From Bradyrhizobium diazoefficiens (lineage in GTDB: Bacteria > Pseudomonadota > Alphaproteobacteria > Rhizobiales > Xanthobacteraceae), in assembly GCF_016599855.1 (NCBI RefSeq), contig NZ_CP067041.1, forward strand, positions 1,488,001-1,552,000: a stretch of 64,000 nt of DNA, written 5' to 3'. The notes under the pieces are model-generated. The model did not search any database. It was not told the DNA's origin and saw only the letters and a program-made list of their open reading frames with translations. How positions within the stretch are numbered: the stretch's first letter is position 1; each line of letters starts with the position of its first letter. Shown in pieces: positions 1 to 10,999 of this stretch. The position numbers were made by a program, and so were the translations under genes.

Positions 1-653
1 TTCTCCAAAGCTTCCTGCTGCGACATGGGCAAATCTATGCCGGCAAGAAGGGCTGGACCTTAGCTCGTCGTCGCTGGCTCACCACGGTGCGCTTCGATCA
101 CCCGGCGAGCCAAATCGTTCTGCAGGACTACATTCATGCCGTGACCGACGCTGAGGCCGTGTGGACTGCTTGACCAAGCGGATCGAAGAGCTGGCGCCAC
201 AATGGTCGATCACGCCATTCGTTGAGGCCGTGCAGGCCATGCGCGGCGTCGCCTTCATCGCTGCCGCGACTGTGGTTGCTGAGGTCGGCGACTTCTCTCG
301 CTTCGACAATCCCCGCCAGTTGATCGCCTTTCTCGGCCTCGTGCCGTCGGAGCATTCGAGCGACGCCACCATCCGACGCGGCGGTATCACCAAGGCCGGC
401 AACGCTCTGGCGGGCGTGCTCTGATCGAGGGGCATGGACCTATCGCATGCAAGTTCGCGTCAGTCGCAAGCTCCATCACCGTAACGAGGGCCTGCCTCAA
501 CATATCGCCTCAAGGCCCCAAGTCAGGCTGTACGCCCGCTCCCGCTTGTCGGCCGACAAACCCAAGGTGATCGTCACCACCGCCACTGCACGCGAGATGG
601 TCGGCTTCCTGTGGGCGATCACTCATCAAGTACAACTCGGGCCGGCCGCCTGA
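1..653 (+). pseudogene. IS110-family transposase remnant
   Basis: The stretch encodes, in several frames, the second half of an IS110/IS116/IS902-type transposase. The middle part (161-424) carries the transposase_20-like block with GVAFIAAATVVAEVGDFSRF and the AFLGLVPSE segment. Positions 447-653 carry the typical C-terminal TTATAREMVGFLWAI motif. Stops and frameshifts near 170 and 420 separate the pieces, and the element runs off the left edge, so it cannot be active as seen. IS110 enzymes move by a DEDD recombinase without terminal inverted repeats, so ends cannot be judged. Confidence 0.8.
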
Positions 654-919
654 AGAGCGCTGCTCGACCATATCGGTGCCCAAGGCAGGAGGCGGGGCGC
701 GGTGGGAATCCTCGTGGCCTGTTATGAGTCGGCATTGCCGATGCTCGCCCCTAGACCGAGGCAGCCCCAAAACGAAACCACGGTCGTGCGGTAGCCAACC
801 CGCGCGTCTTTGGTCCTGCCTCCTACCGTGGGCACCTTCGAAGTCCAGCGTCCGGGCGCTCAGCCGGAAGCGGCTCCGCTTGATCTATATGGAATTGGAA
901 GCACGGGTTCGCACCGACC

Positions 920-1760
920 ATCCGTAGCCGGTAATGTGGCACCTGTCGAATACAGCGCTGGGCGATCTTTCCGGGGAGTTCGGCGAGCTCTATACGAACT
1001 TCGATCGCCCCTTGATCGCGCCGCAGAAGTTGCATCAGGCGACGCTGCCACAGGCATTCCATGGGTTCGTGCGGAGCGGCATCTGACGGAACGGATGGAG
1101 TTTAATCTTCCGTTCCCGCCGGTTCGTTGGGACTGGGGTTGGGCGATGTGGTTGGCGCTACTCGATCTCCTCGAAGAACCGGGACCCGTTGCTTGAGATT
1201 GCGGCCAAGTTCTTCAACGCGCTTTTGGCGCAAACGCACGTGACGTGTCTGCTCTTGAGCGATCACTTCTCCGTGGACGGTACACTGATTGAAGCCTTAA
1301 GAGCTTCCCGAGGACGGATGGCGGCGAAGGACCAGGACGGTCCGGGACGCGATGCTGAGCGCAGCCACGCAAGGAAAAGCGATTCAACCAGACCCATGCG
1401 AGCCGACCAATCCTGAAGCGGGGCTGTACAGGAAGGTGACGGCCGGCCAACCTGAGCAATATAGGCCATGCGCTGATGGAGTCCGCAATGGTTTGGGAGT
1501 TTTAGGCGGAGTGAGCCGAGCGACGGGCGCCGCCGAACGGGAGAGGCGCTTGGCATCATCGATAAGCGCGGGCATCGCGATCGACAAGCGGCGCAAGATG
1601 GCGGTCGGACCACAAGTCATTCCGGCTGTAACATCAGCCAGCGTTGCCGCAAACGCAAGATGGAACAGGAGTTTCGCCGGTTTGGCTAAAGTAAAAACTA
1701 CGAGAGTAGCGAACGACGACTTGGCGAATCTCGAGCCCGAGCATCCGATGCGAAAATGAC
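920..1760 (+). pseudogene. IS5-family transposase remnant
   Basis: Fragments in three frames match the IS5 transposase order: an N-terminal block near 930-1090 (GELYTNFDRPLIAPQ), the ERMEFNLPF region near 1095, then LLLSDHFSVDGTLIEA at 1250-1300, where the conserved D of the DDE set lies. Further on come the PTNPEAGLYRK and ATGAAERE blocks (1405-1560) and a basic C-terminal piece. Stops and frameshifts break it throughout. It is a dead insertion sequence. Confidence 0.7.
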
Positions 1761-2258
1761 AGCGGCGAACTCAAGTGTATGTTGTGAAAGCGCTGAATAC
1801 TTGGATCAAGATGATGCCCGTTTGGGGATCGAGGTCTCGGAGCGTCCATGCGAGGTGACATCATTGGCCTCCTTCGTAGCCCTTGCCGAAGGAGCGTTCG
1901 TCGTCAGTGAGCGGAACATGCCTAGCTTCAACGAAGCTGGCAGTGTTTCTGTATAGACTTGCGGCGTCGGTCTGACAACGTTTCCGACTAATAGTCCCGT
2001 TCCATCCCGCTGATGCCGATTTCGCGACGACTGCCGGACTCAGCGAGCGGCTCAGGATCGCAGGGGCATCGGCAGCAAGCCCGGTGCTTCCGCTCTGTCC
2101 TTGACCGCGATGTTAACCCACTAGGAGAGGTAGGTGCTCGGGCAATTCAAATATGTCAACACAGCTAGGCCACTACGCCGGTTCCGAGCTAGCAAGAGGC
2201 CAAGAGGCACGGACCTTGATGTGCGTTAGAAACGTGAGTTCCGAAGGAGGAAGACATT

Positions 2259-3206
2259 ATGCCCCAGACATTTCGAGAAGCGCGCTGGTATCGCTCGATA
2301 CTCTTCGTTCCCGGACACAAACTCGACTGGATGTTAAAGGCGCCCAAGTATGGCGCGGATGCCCTGATGTTCGATCTCGAAGACACGGTCGAGGTTACTC
2401 AGAAATCTGGAGCTCGCAACGCGGTCGCAGCAGCTATCAAGGAGCTAAGCACCGGCTCCTTCGGACGCTTCGTGAGACTCAATGGGTGGCGAACAGGCTG
2501 TCTGTTAGACGACGTTAGTGCGGTTGCAATCGATGGCCTCGACGGAGTAGCCCTGCCTAAGGTTGAAGATCCGGAAGAGATTGCCGCTCTGGATCTTGTG
2601 CTTGAAGAGTTGGAGAGGTCGCGGGGGCTGCCGCTCGGCGGGATCGAGATCTGTCCGCACGCCGAATCTGCAATCGGGAGGCACAGGTTCTACGATATCT
2701 GTATGGCATCGCAGCGAGTCAAACGGGGCGGCTGTTCTGGTGGCCCAACCGCAGGTGGAGACACGGCTCGCTCCTTGGGCCTCCAGCTCGATGACCTTGC
2801 CGATGACGGCATCTGCTTTGGAGCGTATTCCGTGCTGCAGGCTCGCGCTGCCGGGATTGTACAGGTTGAAGGAGCCATGACAGGACGACTGGATGATCTC
2901 GAGCTGGTGCGGCAAATCGGCGAAAGATCGAAGCGCATGGGCGCATCGTTTGCGTCTGCAGTCCATCCCAGCCATATCCCCGTCATCAACGAGATCTACT
3001 CGCCATCGACGGATGAGATCAAAGAGGCGCGTGACATCGTTTCCGTCGTAGCGGAGGCCACTGCTCGCGGCGAGGCCGCGGTTCGATACAAGTCAATGTT
3101 GCTGGACTATGCGAGCGTTCGAACTGCCATGGGTGTCATTAAGAAAGCACAGGCAGCCGGCATTGATGTTGGCAGCGTTCCAAAATTTGAGCTGCCACCA
3201 CTTTGA
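2259..3206 (+). CDS. HpcH/HpaI aldolase / CitE-like lyase
   Basis: This 315-residue protein belongs to the HpcH/HpaI aldolase and citrate-lyase-beta (CitE) family. These TIM-barrel, divalent-metal enzymes cleave or form 3-hydroxyacyl-CoA or malyl-CoA-type esters. Visible family blocks are LFVPGHKLDWMLKA at the N-terminus, ALMFDLEDTV with acidic residues near 45-50, FVRLNGW with the substrate-binding Arg near 85, and SAVHPSHIPVIN near residues 235-247. A strong AAGGAGGA ribosome site precedes the ATG, which fixes the start. The length is normal. It stands alone, but a decayed second copy lies on the minus strand at about 30.64-31.0 kb. The exact CoA substrate cannot be read from sequence. Confidence 0.88.
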   Translation: MPQTFREARWYRSILFVPGHKLDWMLKAPKYGADALMFDLEDTVEVTQKSGARNAVAAAIKELSTGSFGRFVRLNGWRTGCLLDDVSAVAIDGLDGVALPKVEDPEEIAALDLVLEELERSRGLPLGGIEICPHAESAIGRHRFYDICMASQRVKRGGCSGGPTAGGDTARSLGLQLDDLADDGICFGAYSVLQARAAGIVQVEGAMTGRLDDLELVRQIGERSKRMGASFASAVHPSHIPVINEIYSPSTDEIKEARDIVSVVAEATARGEAAVRYKSMLLDYASVRTAMGVIKKAQAAGIDVGSVPKFELPPL

Positions 3207-4095
3207 AAAGGCCGAGCGATGCCAGACGGCTTGGACCTGACGAATGCCATCGCGACAGCAGAAGGCGTCGTCAATTAGGAGATAGTTGGGTTGGCTTAGC
3301 TCATTCATTCGAGCCACGTCCAGCTCCTTGCTACCCGCCGCCGGGCGACGACGATTCGCCACTTGCAGATAATAGTGGGATTCCGGACGACTTCGCTATC
3401 GGAGACAATCTTGCTTCATGGATCAACCCAGCCCTCGCAACAAGCCATTAAAGCGACTCTCTTGCTCAATCGATCCTGCGACTTGCTCGAAACGAAGAAC
3501 CCGAGGTGGCTGAGCAGTTGAAGTTGAGTGTCGCCCATCGATCTAACGCCTTTGAAGAACGCGGACAGCATGATATGATCATTACGCAGAGGGCGCCGGA
3601 CAGGACGACGCCCTTTCGCCGTTGCGCCAAATCAAGTACAAGCAGTTCTGGTCGAGAGATTGAGCGCACTAGGACCGCGAGCCGCGATGCACACACCCGG
3701 CCTCCGTTGCGCTGGGCGCGCATTAGCGTGACCGATGCCGGAAGAATAGCTGCCTGTTTGGGCATCGGTCGCACCAGCTTAGAATGCGGGTGCCCGTGCC
3801 GAGCGGGGACGGTACCCTGCAGCTGCTACCTCACCACTGACTATGTGCTGGAGACAACCGACAACGGTACGCATCCGACGGGCGCCGCCTTGCGTGACGG
3901 GTGGTGATTGACGAAGCGTGACCTTGTGTATGGTCCGGCCGTGCGTAGCGAGAAGATTCTTCGAACTGGCGGCAGCGGTCTTGCATCAATGTATCCGGCC
4001 TCTGATTGGAGCGGTTGTTCTCCGGGCCATCATGGATTCAGCGCGCGTGCGTTCTAATCTAGTCTACAGACCTCGAACGGGCCATTAAGATCACC
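3207..4095. other. No supportable gene
   Basis: About 0.9 kb follows the CitE-like gene. A start-like ATGCCAGACGGC at 3220 opens only about 19 codons before a stop, and the other open frames here (for example 3506-3907) are Arg/Ser/Thr-rich with no family resemblance. I see no promoter or repeat that I would defend. Confidence 0.5.
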
Positions 4096-4099
4096 ACTA

Positions 4100-4560
4100 T
4101 TCGCCTGCGCCGGGAAGACCAATCCCTTCATTTTGTCTTGTCTTCTCGCAGATCTCTGGGCGCCAGCAGGCTGCGGTTGACATACGGAGCCAGGATGAGG
4201 CAGATCGGACGTCTGCACCGTCGATCCTCATCAGTTCGAAGGCGCGTCCTTTGGCCAGCACCGCCCAGGTGATGCGCCTCGGCCTCGTTCTTCTGTCCCT
4301 TGCTATAGGGGCGGACGTGTTTGGCCGGCATCGACGTGGCATCGTGACCAAGCGATGCGAGTTTGCGGCTCAGGTGATGTGCGCCGACGCATGCTTCCAT
4401 GCAGATGAGGCGACGCGACATATTGGCGAGCCGCGCTTCCGCCTGGCGACGCGACCACTTTTGCTTCAGCAGGATGGCGCCGCGCGCATCGTGGCCCATG
4501 ACGTGGAAACGAGTTCTTGCCGATCCATGCGAATCACGGCGATCGCACTATTCGGTGTAG
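4100..4560 (-). pseudogene. IS110-family transposase N-terminal remnant
   Basis: The minus strand encodes a degenerate IS110 N-terminal half. CMEACVGAHHLSRKL and the following SLGHDATSMPAKHVRPY correspond to the family's MEAC..AHHWAREL and ML.PA.YVKPY blocks, where one catalytic Asp normally follows. Frames shift near 4250, and there is no intact start or end. Confidence 0.65.
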
Positions 4561-4659
4561 ACATGGTGTGGCTCCTTGTCTTTCGCGCCCCTTCCCAGAT
4601 TCGTTTACTGGCGGGGCAGGTTCAAGGCCGGCGCATCCTTTAATTCATCAGGCGATGCG

Positions 4660-6060
4660 GGTCACGGTTTTGGGTGGGCTGGAGCAGCGGCATTGGTCGC
4701 AGAATGAGAAGGCGCGCACTGTCGAGGAGACGCGGCGCCGGGCGCCAAGGTGACTTGTTGCGCGTCGTAACGGGATAGCCGCGAGCGTTGTTCGCTTGGC
4801 GTCGGCAAGCTCGGACGGTCGCATAAGTTGAACCAGTTTTGCACCGGTGCAGATCGCCGCGGAAGCGATCGAGGCGACTCGAAGCTTTTGCCGTCAGACG
4901 ATGGCCGAGTCCGACCTGTGGCCGCCGGTCGGATTGGATTGATCGAGATTGATCTTAATAGCCGGCGACGCATCCGGGTGAATGCGCATGTCGACCTAAA
5001 GGCGCTGGCACGGGTCCTTGAGGTGCTTCAGCACCGATGATTGCGATACCCGGCAATGTGTGTGTGGCTGGCTTCGACCGGCCATACCGATATGCTCTCC
5101 GGATTCCCGAGCCCTACGCGTCTGGCGCAGGAGAATCTGAAGCGGGATCCGCACGCTGGCGATCTCTACGTTCTTAGGAGCCCCCGCGGCGACCTGATCA
5201 AGATCATCTGGCATGACGGCGAGAGCGCGTGCTGTTCACGAAGCGGTTGGAGGGCGGCCTTTTTGTGACCATCGCTGCCGGAAGGCGTTGTCACGATCGC
5301 CGCCGCGCAATCATCCTATCGAATACCGCAGGCAACGTGGCATCCGCAAGCTTCCGGTTAAGCTGTGGCCTATTGACCCACGATGGAGATCGGTCGCGAT
5401 CTTTAGCGGCGAATACGCCTTGCGGTCCGCTTCACACAGACCTGCTGTTGCGCACGACAGATTCTTGCCCAGCGCGAACAGCTGACGCTGGAAGAGCGAA
5501 GTGACTGTCGGTCGGCTGGAAATCGAGCGGCTGAAGCTGATGCTGGCCAAGTCACGGCGGGAACAGTTCGTGCAATCCTCCGAACGCGGCAAGTTGCTGG
5601 TCGAGCAACTCGAGCTCGCCATTTAGGATCTTGAAGAGACCCGGGCCGAAACCAAGGCCGAGATCACAGCCCCGGAAGCAGCCAAACAAAAGCGCGCGAA
5701 AGCCACGGCCGCCCCGACGCCCTCCGCCGGATAACCTGCCATCGAACATATCGTCGAACCTACGCCTCGCCGCCTCGAGCTGCTCAGGCCCCAGCTGATC
5801 GAGCAGCCGCGTCGGGCCGCTCCGAGCGCGCGCCACAACGCTTCCGTTGGAGCTTGTCCATCTCGAATTGGAGATGGCAATCGACCCTTCGGTGCTCGAT
5901 TGCTTCGTCTGGGCCTTGGCCGCTTGAACCACTGGCTCCGCCGCAGTCTGGCCGCGTGCTCGGCCAGGATCACTGCATGCAAAAGGGTGGCAGCCGGTCG
6001 GCGCTGGAGTCCATAATCAATCGCACTAGCCGCTGCGTTCAAAGGACAATCTGTCAAGCC
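4660..6060 (+). pseudogene. IS66-family remnant (tnpA, tnpB, start of tnpC)
   Basis: Three IS66 genes can be traced in order. A tnpA relic at 4680-4990 has RHWSQNEKARTVEET. A tnpB relic at 5041-5300 carries the family blocks WLASTGHTDM, LKRDPHAGDLYV and DLIKIIWHDG. A tnpC N-terminal relic at 5500-5950 has LAKSRREQF and a coiled-coil-like run ending in an alanine-rich hinge. Each is broken by frameshifts or stops, for example a TAG near 5622. The catalytic part of tnpC is missing. Confidence 0.7.
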
Positions 6061-6116
6061 GCGCTCGTCGGGCGCCGGGACGGGAGTGCGCTAATCGATT
6101 CCGGACAACGGATAGC

Positions 6117-6616
6117 TCATCTGCACCTTGCGAGATCGACCCTACACTCGCCGGTGATCGGTACAAAACGACCTCTCGCCAGATTTTTGTAAGCAGGCAC
6201 GCCCCGAGCCATATGCAAGACCACCGTTAATAGATATCCTTGGCGTCCGCGGAAGCAGAACAAATAGCCGCTCAGCCGATCGCGACGCGGCACACTCTTG
6301 CAACGGCAATGAGGCGGAGCCCCTTTGTGCATATCGGTCCGGCCCGTTGTCCGCCCCAAACCCGAACACCCATAGGGACCGAAATCATCGCCGATCTAGC
6401 GGTTCGCTGATGCGGCCAAGCGCCGCAACATCGACGTTCGCATAGCCAATGCGCTGCCCGCCGACAAGATCGATCCCAATTCATCGCCCCTTCGAATGCA
6501 CGTCGCGCTCGGTGGTGAACGCGGCATCGACCAAACCGGCCCATCATCGTCCGCAACCCGCTATGGCAAAGATCGCCTCGGATTTGGTCCGATTCGTCGC
6601 CAAGCCCCATCATCAA
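6117..6616 (-). pseudogene. IS66-family tnpB/tnpA remnant
   Basis: On the minus strand, a tnpB-like start (ISVPMGVRVW) and downstream tnpB blocks (YLFCFRGRQGYL, NLARGRFV) are still readable in shifted frames. This is a second, oppositely oriented IS66 relic next to the one at 4.66-6.06 kb. No intact gene remains. Confidence 0.55.
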
Positions 6617-7242
6617 GTTACCAACAGCGATCGTGAGAGGCCATACCGTGCGGTCGCTGCTATCAGGCGCTGCTCCAACATGCTTTCCACAACAATGCCC
6701 GGGACCGACGCCGCCATTAAGCCGGCTCTACTACTTCAGGCCGATCAGCGTATTTCGTATGGCCTCGATACGCACAGTTCTCAGCAAAAGCGTCTCCCGT
6801 CGGCGGAGGCTTACCTGCCGAAATGGCAATCGTTGATCGCATCGTCTGATGTCTATGGCCTCACGGAGGACATCGCTCAAACTATCATTAGCCTCGGGAT
6901 CAAGCACCGGAATGATCAAACGATGTCACGCGAATAATCCCTATGCCACCGGCAGCGTACGCCGGATACGCGCCTCCACGAATGCTCCAAGACACAGATC
7001 CAACTGAAATCCTGCGCCACCCATACCGGCATGCAACCTTTACCGACCGATTACCCTACCAGTACCACTAGTTGATCTAGAGAACAGAACCGTGTCTCCT
7101 CTCAAATGATGAGGGATCAAACATTACCGCGCCGGCAGCACCTGCATACTCCTGAAGAGATCAGTGGCTGCAAAAACTGGGCATTCTTCGACGGCAGGCT
7201 AGGTGATGCGCAAAAGATAATCTAATTCAAACGGAGTAGAGC

Positions 7243-8586
7243 ATGCAACGCGGTGGTGAAATGAAGCTCGGACTTTTTCTCCTTCAGGCTGGATATCACG
7301 AAGGTGCGTGGCGCGATCCGAGCGTGCCAGTGAATGGCGGAGTTGATATAGACCATTATGCACATTTAGCGACACTCGCCGAGGCCGCGGCATTTCACTT
7401 CATATTTCTTGCCGATAGCCCAAGCGTAATAGAACCAGATCGCGCAACCATAGCTCGTACAAGCCGAAACGATGGGTTCGAGCCTATCACACTAGTGTCG
7501 GCGCTTTCATCGAGAACAAAAAGTATCGGCCTTGTCGCAACCGCGACCACCACGTACAATCAACCCTATCATCTTGCCCGTATGTTCGCCTCACTGGATC
7601 ACCTATCGGGAGGGCGCGCGGCCTGGAACATTGTCACCTCTGGATTTAAGGGCGAAGCGGCAAATTTCGGCCAAGAAGAAACTCCAGCTCATGACGAGCG
7701 CTATGTGCGAGCGAAAGAATTCGTGGAAGTAGTCAAGGGACTTTGGGACTCATGGGAAGACGACGCTTTCATTCGGGACAAGCTGACTGGAATTTTCGCT
7801 GACACGACGAAGCTGCATCCGCTTAACCACAGAGGGGATTACTTATCGGTCAGAGGCCCGCTCAACATTTCAAGGCCGCCGCAAGGCTATCCCGTTTTGG
7901 TTCAAGCTGGCGCATCCGATGCTGGAACTCAGTTCGCTGCCGAATTCGGCGAGGTCGTATTCGCCGCCGCACCTTCTTTAGAGAATGGTAAAGAACACTA
8001 CGCAGTTCTCAAACAAAAGGCGCGCGCCCTTGGGCGCGAGGACGATCAGGTGCTCGTCATGCCAGGCATCGTCCCCATAGTTGGGAGGACTAAGCAAGAA
8101 GCGTCCGAGAAGCTTCGAAGACTGCAATCCTATACGCACATCGACGTTCTAGTGGGACTGGCCCATCGTGGTCTGGGGTATGTCGTAGACCTGCGGTCAG
8201 TAGATCTCGACTCGTTGGTTCCCGAGACTCTACCGCAGACGAATTTCATCCAGAGTCGTCAGAAGCAAATCCTCGATCTAGCTGTACGACAGAAATTGAC
8301 CTGGTCCCAACTAATGCACTTCCTGTCGGAAAGCAAAGGCCATCTCATGATTGTCGGTACACCAGACGAAATTGCGAACGCGATGATAGATGCATTCGAC
8401 CAACGTGCAGCTGATGGATTCAACGTTTTGCCAGCGACCTTCCCCGACGGGCTCAAGGATTTTGTCGAATTGGTCGTTCCTGAATTGCGGCGACGAGGTA
8501 AGTTTAGATCCGGATATTCGGGACAGACTCTAAGGGAAAACCTCGGTCTCAAGCGACCACCAAATCGATACACGCAAGCAGGTTGA
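7243..8586 (+). CDS. NtaA/DmoA-type FMN-dependent monooxygenase
   Basis: This 447-residue luciferase-fold monooxygenase is of the NtaA/SnaA/DmoA type, the long-chain group with nitrilotriacetate monooxygenase component A. Such enzymes use FMNH2 from a separate reductase and O2 to attack C-N or C-S bonds. Typical blocks are the N-terminal LGLFLLQAGYHEGAWR, FEPITLVSALSSRT, TTYNQPYHLARMFASLDHLS, RAAWNIVTS and QAGASDAG. The length and blocks are complete. An AGTAGAG-like ribosome site fits the ATG at 7243; a second ATG at 7261 is possible. The racemase-like gene follows 161 bp downstream. A truncated paralogous copy sits at 9.95-10.96 kb. No flavin reductase gene is nearby, and the substrate is unknown. 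Confidence 0.9.
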   Translation: MQRGGEMKLGLFLLQAGYHEGAWRDPSVPVNGGVDIDHYAHLATLAEAAAFHFIFLADSPSVIEPDRATIARTSRNDGFEPITLVSALSSRTKSIGLVATATTTYNQPYHLARMFASLDHLSGGRAAWNIVTSGFKGEAANFGQEETPAHDERYVRAKEFVEVVKGLWDSWEDDAFIRDKLTGIFADTTKLHPLNHRGDYLSVRGPLNISRPPQGYPVLVQAGASDAGTQFAAEFGEVVFAAAPSLENGKEHYAVLKQKARALGREDDQVLVMPGIVPIVGRTKQEASEKLRRLQSYTHIDVLVGLAHRGLGYVVDLRSVDLDSLVPETLPQTNFIQSRQKQILDLAVRQKLTWSQLMHFLSESKGHLMIVGTPDEIANAMIDAFDQRAADGFNVLPATFPDGLKDFVELVVPELRRRGKFRSGYSGQTLRENLGLKRPPNRYTQAG

Positions 8587-8747
8587 GCAGTGATCAGTGA
8601 AAGCGTGCCGAGGGGCTTCTGGCGCGGTAGCGGGCCTTTAGTTGCCAGGAAGCTGAAGCTCGAAAATCGTGCAATTCATCAAATCCTAATCTGGGCATAA
8701 ACTAGCCATTCCGGGTGAAAACCGGACAGATGGCTTAGGTTGAAGTC

Positions 8748-9482
8748 ATGACCTCACAAAATCCACGCTCACTTGGAATACTCGACAATGAACGCGGCAT
8801 CCCACCCGGTGCCAAGCCAGCGATCGCGCCGGGCTCAATGCTCCATCACAGTACTTTCGAGTTTCCTGTGATAGCGGAAACTGTGACAGGAGGCTGGGTT
8901 GAGAACATAGTCCGCGGCGACCCGGCTTTAGAGCCAGCATTCATTGCCGCGGCTCGGCGACTGGTCGATCGTGGCGCAGTCGCTATAAGTTCAACCTGCG
9001 GCTTTTCCATTCGGCATCAGCGGGCGATAGCGGCGTCGGTACAAGTGCCAGTAGTGACGTCTAGCTTATTGCTATTGCCGCTCTTACTGCGTCAGCTTCC
9101 ACTCAAATCAAAGATCGGAGTCCTTACATACGACTCGAGACATTGTGGTGAAGATGTAATTGGGGTCGATGGCCTGAGCGAGCGGGGAAGAGTCGTGGTC
9201 GGCGGTATCGAAGGTGGCAAGTACTGGTATGACGGGTTGAGGCGTCCCCTTCCGCCACCCGATGTCGTAGCGATCGAAACAGATGTCGTCGCTCGGATCA
9301 CGTCACTACGAGACGAGCACCCGGAAATCGCGACCATCCTGCTCGAATGTGCGGCCTTCCCCATTGTTGCTGCACATATCCGCAATATGACGAAACTGCC
9401 CGTTTACGACATTGTGGATCTTTGCCGGTTCACGATGTCGTCTGTCCGATTGCCAGAGATTGGGGGCGGAAGCTCTCCATAA
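8748..9482 (+). CDS. Asp/Glu racemase-family protein
   Basis: This 244-residue protein has the two catalytic-type cysteines of the Asp/Glu/hydantoin racemase superfamily: C84 in SSTCGFSIRHQ and C201 in LLECAAFP, each at the expected place in its half. The family includes racemases, maleate isomerase and arylmalonate decarboxylase, and an ectoine-utilisation protein (EutA) is also racemase-like. The start follows an AGGTTGAAG ribosome site. It lies between the monooxygenase and a relic of the hydrolase gene, in the same order as the decayed second cassette, so the three were probably one transcription unit. Which reaction it catalyses is open. Confidence 0.82.
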   Translation: MTSQNPRSLGILDNERGIPPGAKPAIAPGSMLHHSTFEFPVIAETVTGGWVENIVRGDPALEPAFIAAARRLVDRGAVAISSTCGFSIRHQRAIAASVQVPVVTSSLLLLPLLLRQLPLKSKIGVLTYDSRHCGEDVIGVDGLSERGRVVVGGIEGGKYWYDGLRRPLPPPDVVAIETDVVARITSLRDEHPEIATILLECAAFPIVAAHIRNMTKLPVYDIVDLCRFTMSSVRLPEIGGGSSP

Positions 9483-9709
9483 GAGTGAAAGAACTCGCGA
9501 GCTAGGACTCAGTAAGACTAGAGGGGACGGCGGAAGACCTCTGGCGTCCAAATCGGCACCGAATAGACCTCTGATGTTGGGACGGCAAGTTACCGGGGTG
9601 TCGGCTTTTGACGCAGATCTGCAACAACCATTCAACGCCCTTGCTCGCGCTTATTCGCCGTCTCAAAGTTGCGCGTCCGACGAGAGATCGGTCCGATGGA
9701 ACTAAGACA

Positions 9710-9945
9710 ATGAAGATCAGCAAAGGGCCGCAAACATTCCCGCGAGTTGAGTATCTGCATAGGCTTGCGGCGGTCAAACCGGCAATGGCACAGCGTGTCC
9801 TCGATGCGCTCGCCCTCGACGGCTCGAACGTTACTTACCTCACGGGCTACACGGCCAAGTCTCCCAACGCCCGAAAGGGCTAATTATTTGATTCAACAAG
9901 AGGAACCCACCTTCATCTTGCGTAAGATGCTCTCTTGCGTTGATC
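9710..9945 (+). pseudogene. Truncated copy of the DoeA-like hydrolase
   Basis: The first ~75 codons match the start of the intact gene at 11990 (KGPQ.FPR.EYL, then SN.TYLTGYTAKSPN). A frameshift makes a stop at about 9881. Homology continues in another frame (EEPTFILRKM) and ends at about 9930. From about 9950 the sequence resembles the monooxygenase instead, which marks a recombination junction between the two cassettes. Confidence 0.85.
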
Positions 9946-10009
9946 GCAGAGCGGTTTGGGGGAGGACTTCCTGTCGGTATCCGTTCGGCGTAAGCCGCAG
10001 GGCTACTGT

Positions 10010-10240
10010 CTGAGCAGTCCAGGTCCTCTTTGTAGAACCTGATCAGCTCGATGAGCTTTTCGATTCCGAAGTCAGTGAACGCCTGGACGTCGTCTTCTCC
10101 GACGCCATAGACCCAGACGACGCCGTCCTCGATCTCCATTTCGTTGGCGATGTCCCACAACCAGTGTTCGTCTTCGCCGAGGTCCTTGGCGACCTGGTGA
10201 TGGTCGTGACGTGATGGACGTTGTTGACGCGCGCGGTCAT
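10010..10240 (-). pseudogene. Small IS66-associated passenger protein, frameshifted
   Basis: On the minus strand a compact acidic protein can be read: DLGEDEHWLWDIANEMEIED, then GVVWVYGVGEDDVQAFTDF and GIEKLIELIRFYKED. It looks like a small conserved rhizobial protein that I recall near IS66 elements. The start region is in a different frame (an ATG near 10240), and the reading frame runs into the monooxygenase relic with no stop of its own, so the copy is broken. Function unknown. Confidence 0.5.
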
Positions 10241-10440
10241 GCCGCTCGAGCAGAGATCGCTGATGCCGGCGTCGAATTCCAGGGCAGAAGCTCGTCCAGC
10301 CGATGAGCTAGATGGGCAGCGATGCGGGCGAGGATATCTGTAAGCCACGCCTGTGGATGGACGCCATTCATCTTGGCCGTGACAATCAGGCTGTAGATGG
10401 CAGCGGCTCGCTGCCCGCCGCGATAGGACCCGCAGAACAA
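10237..10440 (-). pseudogene. IS66 transposase C-terminal fragment
   Basis: These minus-strand codons encode the C-terminal tail of an IS66 TnpC protein: GGQRAAAIYSLIVTAKMNG, then WLTDILARIAAHLAHRLDELLPWN. It is very similar to the tail at 15930-16110. The rest of the transposase is missing. It sits inside the broken monooxygenase copy. Confidence 0.8.
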
Positions 10441-10999
10441 CCAGGCCTTTTGGCCAAGTGCGATGCCCCCTTAGTCCGCGCTCGGCGGAGATTACATTCA
10501 TGTACGCGCATCGAGTTCAAACTGGATTGTCCCATCGCGCTCTGGGGTACATCACCGACCTCCATTCAATAGATCTCGATGCGTTGGTCCGCCAGACTTT
10601 ACCGCATACAAATTTTATCTTAAGTCTTCAGAAGAATTGCTCGAGTTGGCTGCACGCCAGAAATTCACCTGGAGACAACTGATCCGTTTGGTATCGGACA
10701 GCAAAGGCATTTTGTGGTTGTAGGAACGCCGGACGAAATTGCTGACGCGATGGTGGACGCATTCAATGAACGTGCAGCTGATGCATTCGACGTGTTGCCA
10801 GCGACCTTTCCCGGCGGACTCAAGGATTTTATCGGGCTAGTCGTTCCCGAATTGCGCCGACGAGGCAAATTGAGATCCGGTTATTCCGGACGGACACTAA
10901 GAGAGAACCTCGGTGTCGAGCGACCACTCAACCGAGTCACGCAAGCAGCGTAGGCACTCGTCCGTGAAAAGGACGCTCACCGTTAGGCCGGATTCTGCT

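Larger units (their letters stand above)
9950..10956 (+). pseudogene. Second, truncated monooxygenase copy split by an IS fragment
   Basis: A short stretch near 9965-10010 corresponds to the FLSV...KPQGY segment of the NtaA-like enzyme. It is followed by an inserted IS66-type fragment (about 10010-10500). Homology then resumes at 10505 (SHRALGYITDLHSIDLDAL) and runs to the same C-terminus as the intact gene at 10953. A frameshift near 10680 breaks the last part. The N-terminal half of the enzyme is absent, so this copy is dead. Confidence 0.85.

Noticed and set aside
2210..2230. AGGCACGGACCTTGAT before the CitE-like gene as a sigma-54 promoter
   Set aside because: The -24 starts with A and the invariant GC at -12 is GA; no TGT-N10-ACA is close by.
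6449..6937. 162-residue plus-strand open frame
   Set aside because: Overlaps the minus-strand IS66 tnpB relic, has no ribosome site or family blocks.
8675..8695. TGGGCATAAACTAGCC before the racemase gene as a sigma-54 promoter
   Set aside because: GG-N10-GC spacing is met, but the surrounding consensus and a NifA site are missing.
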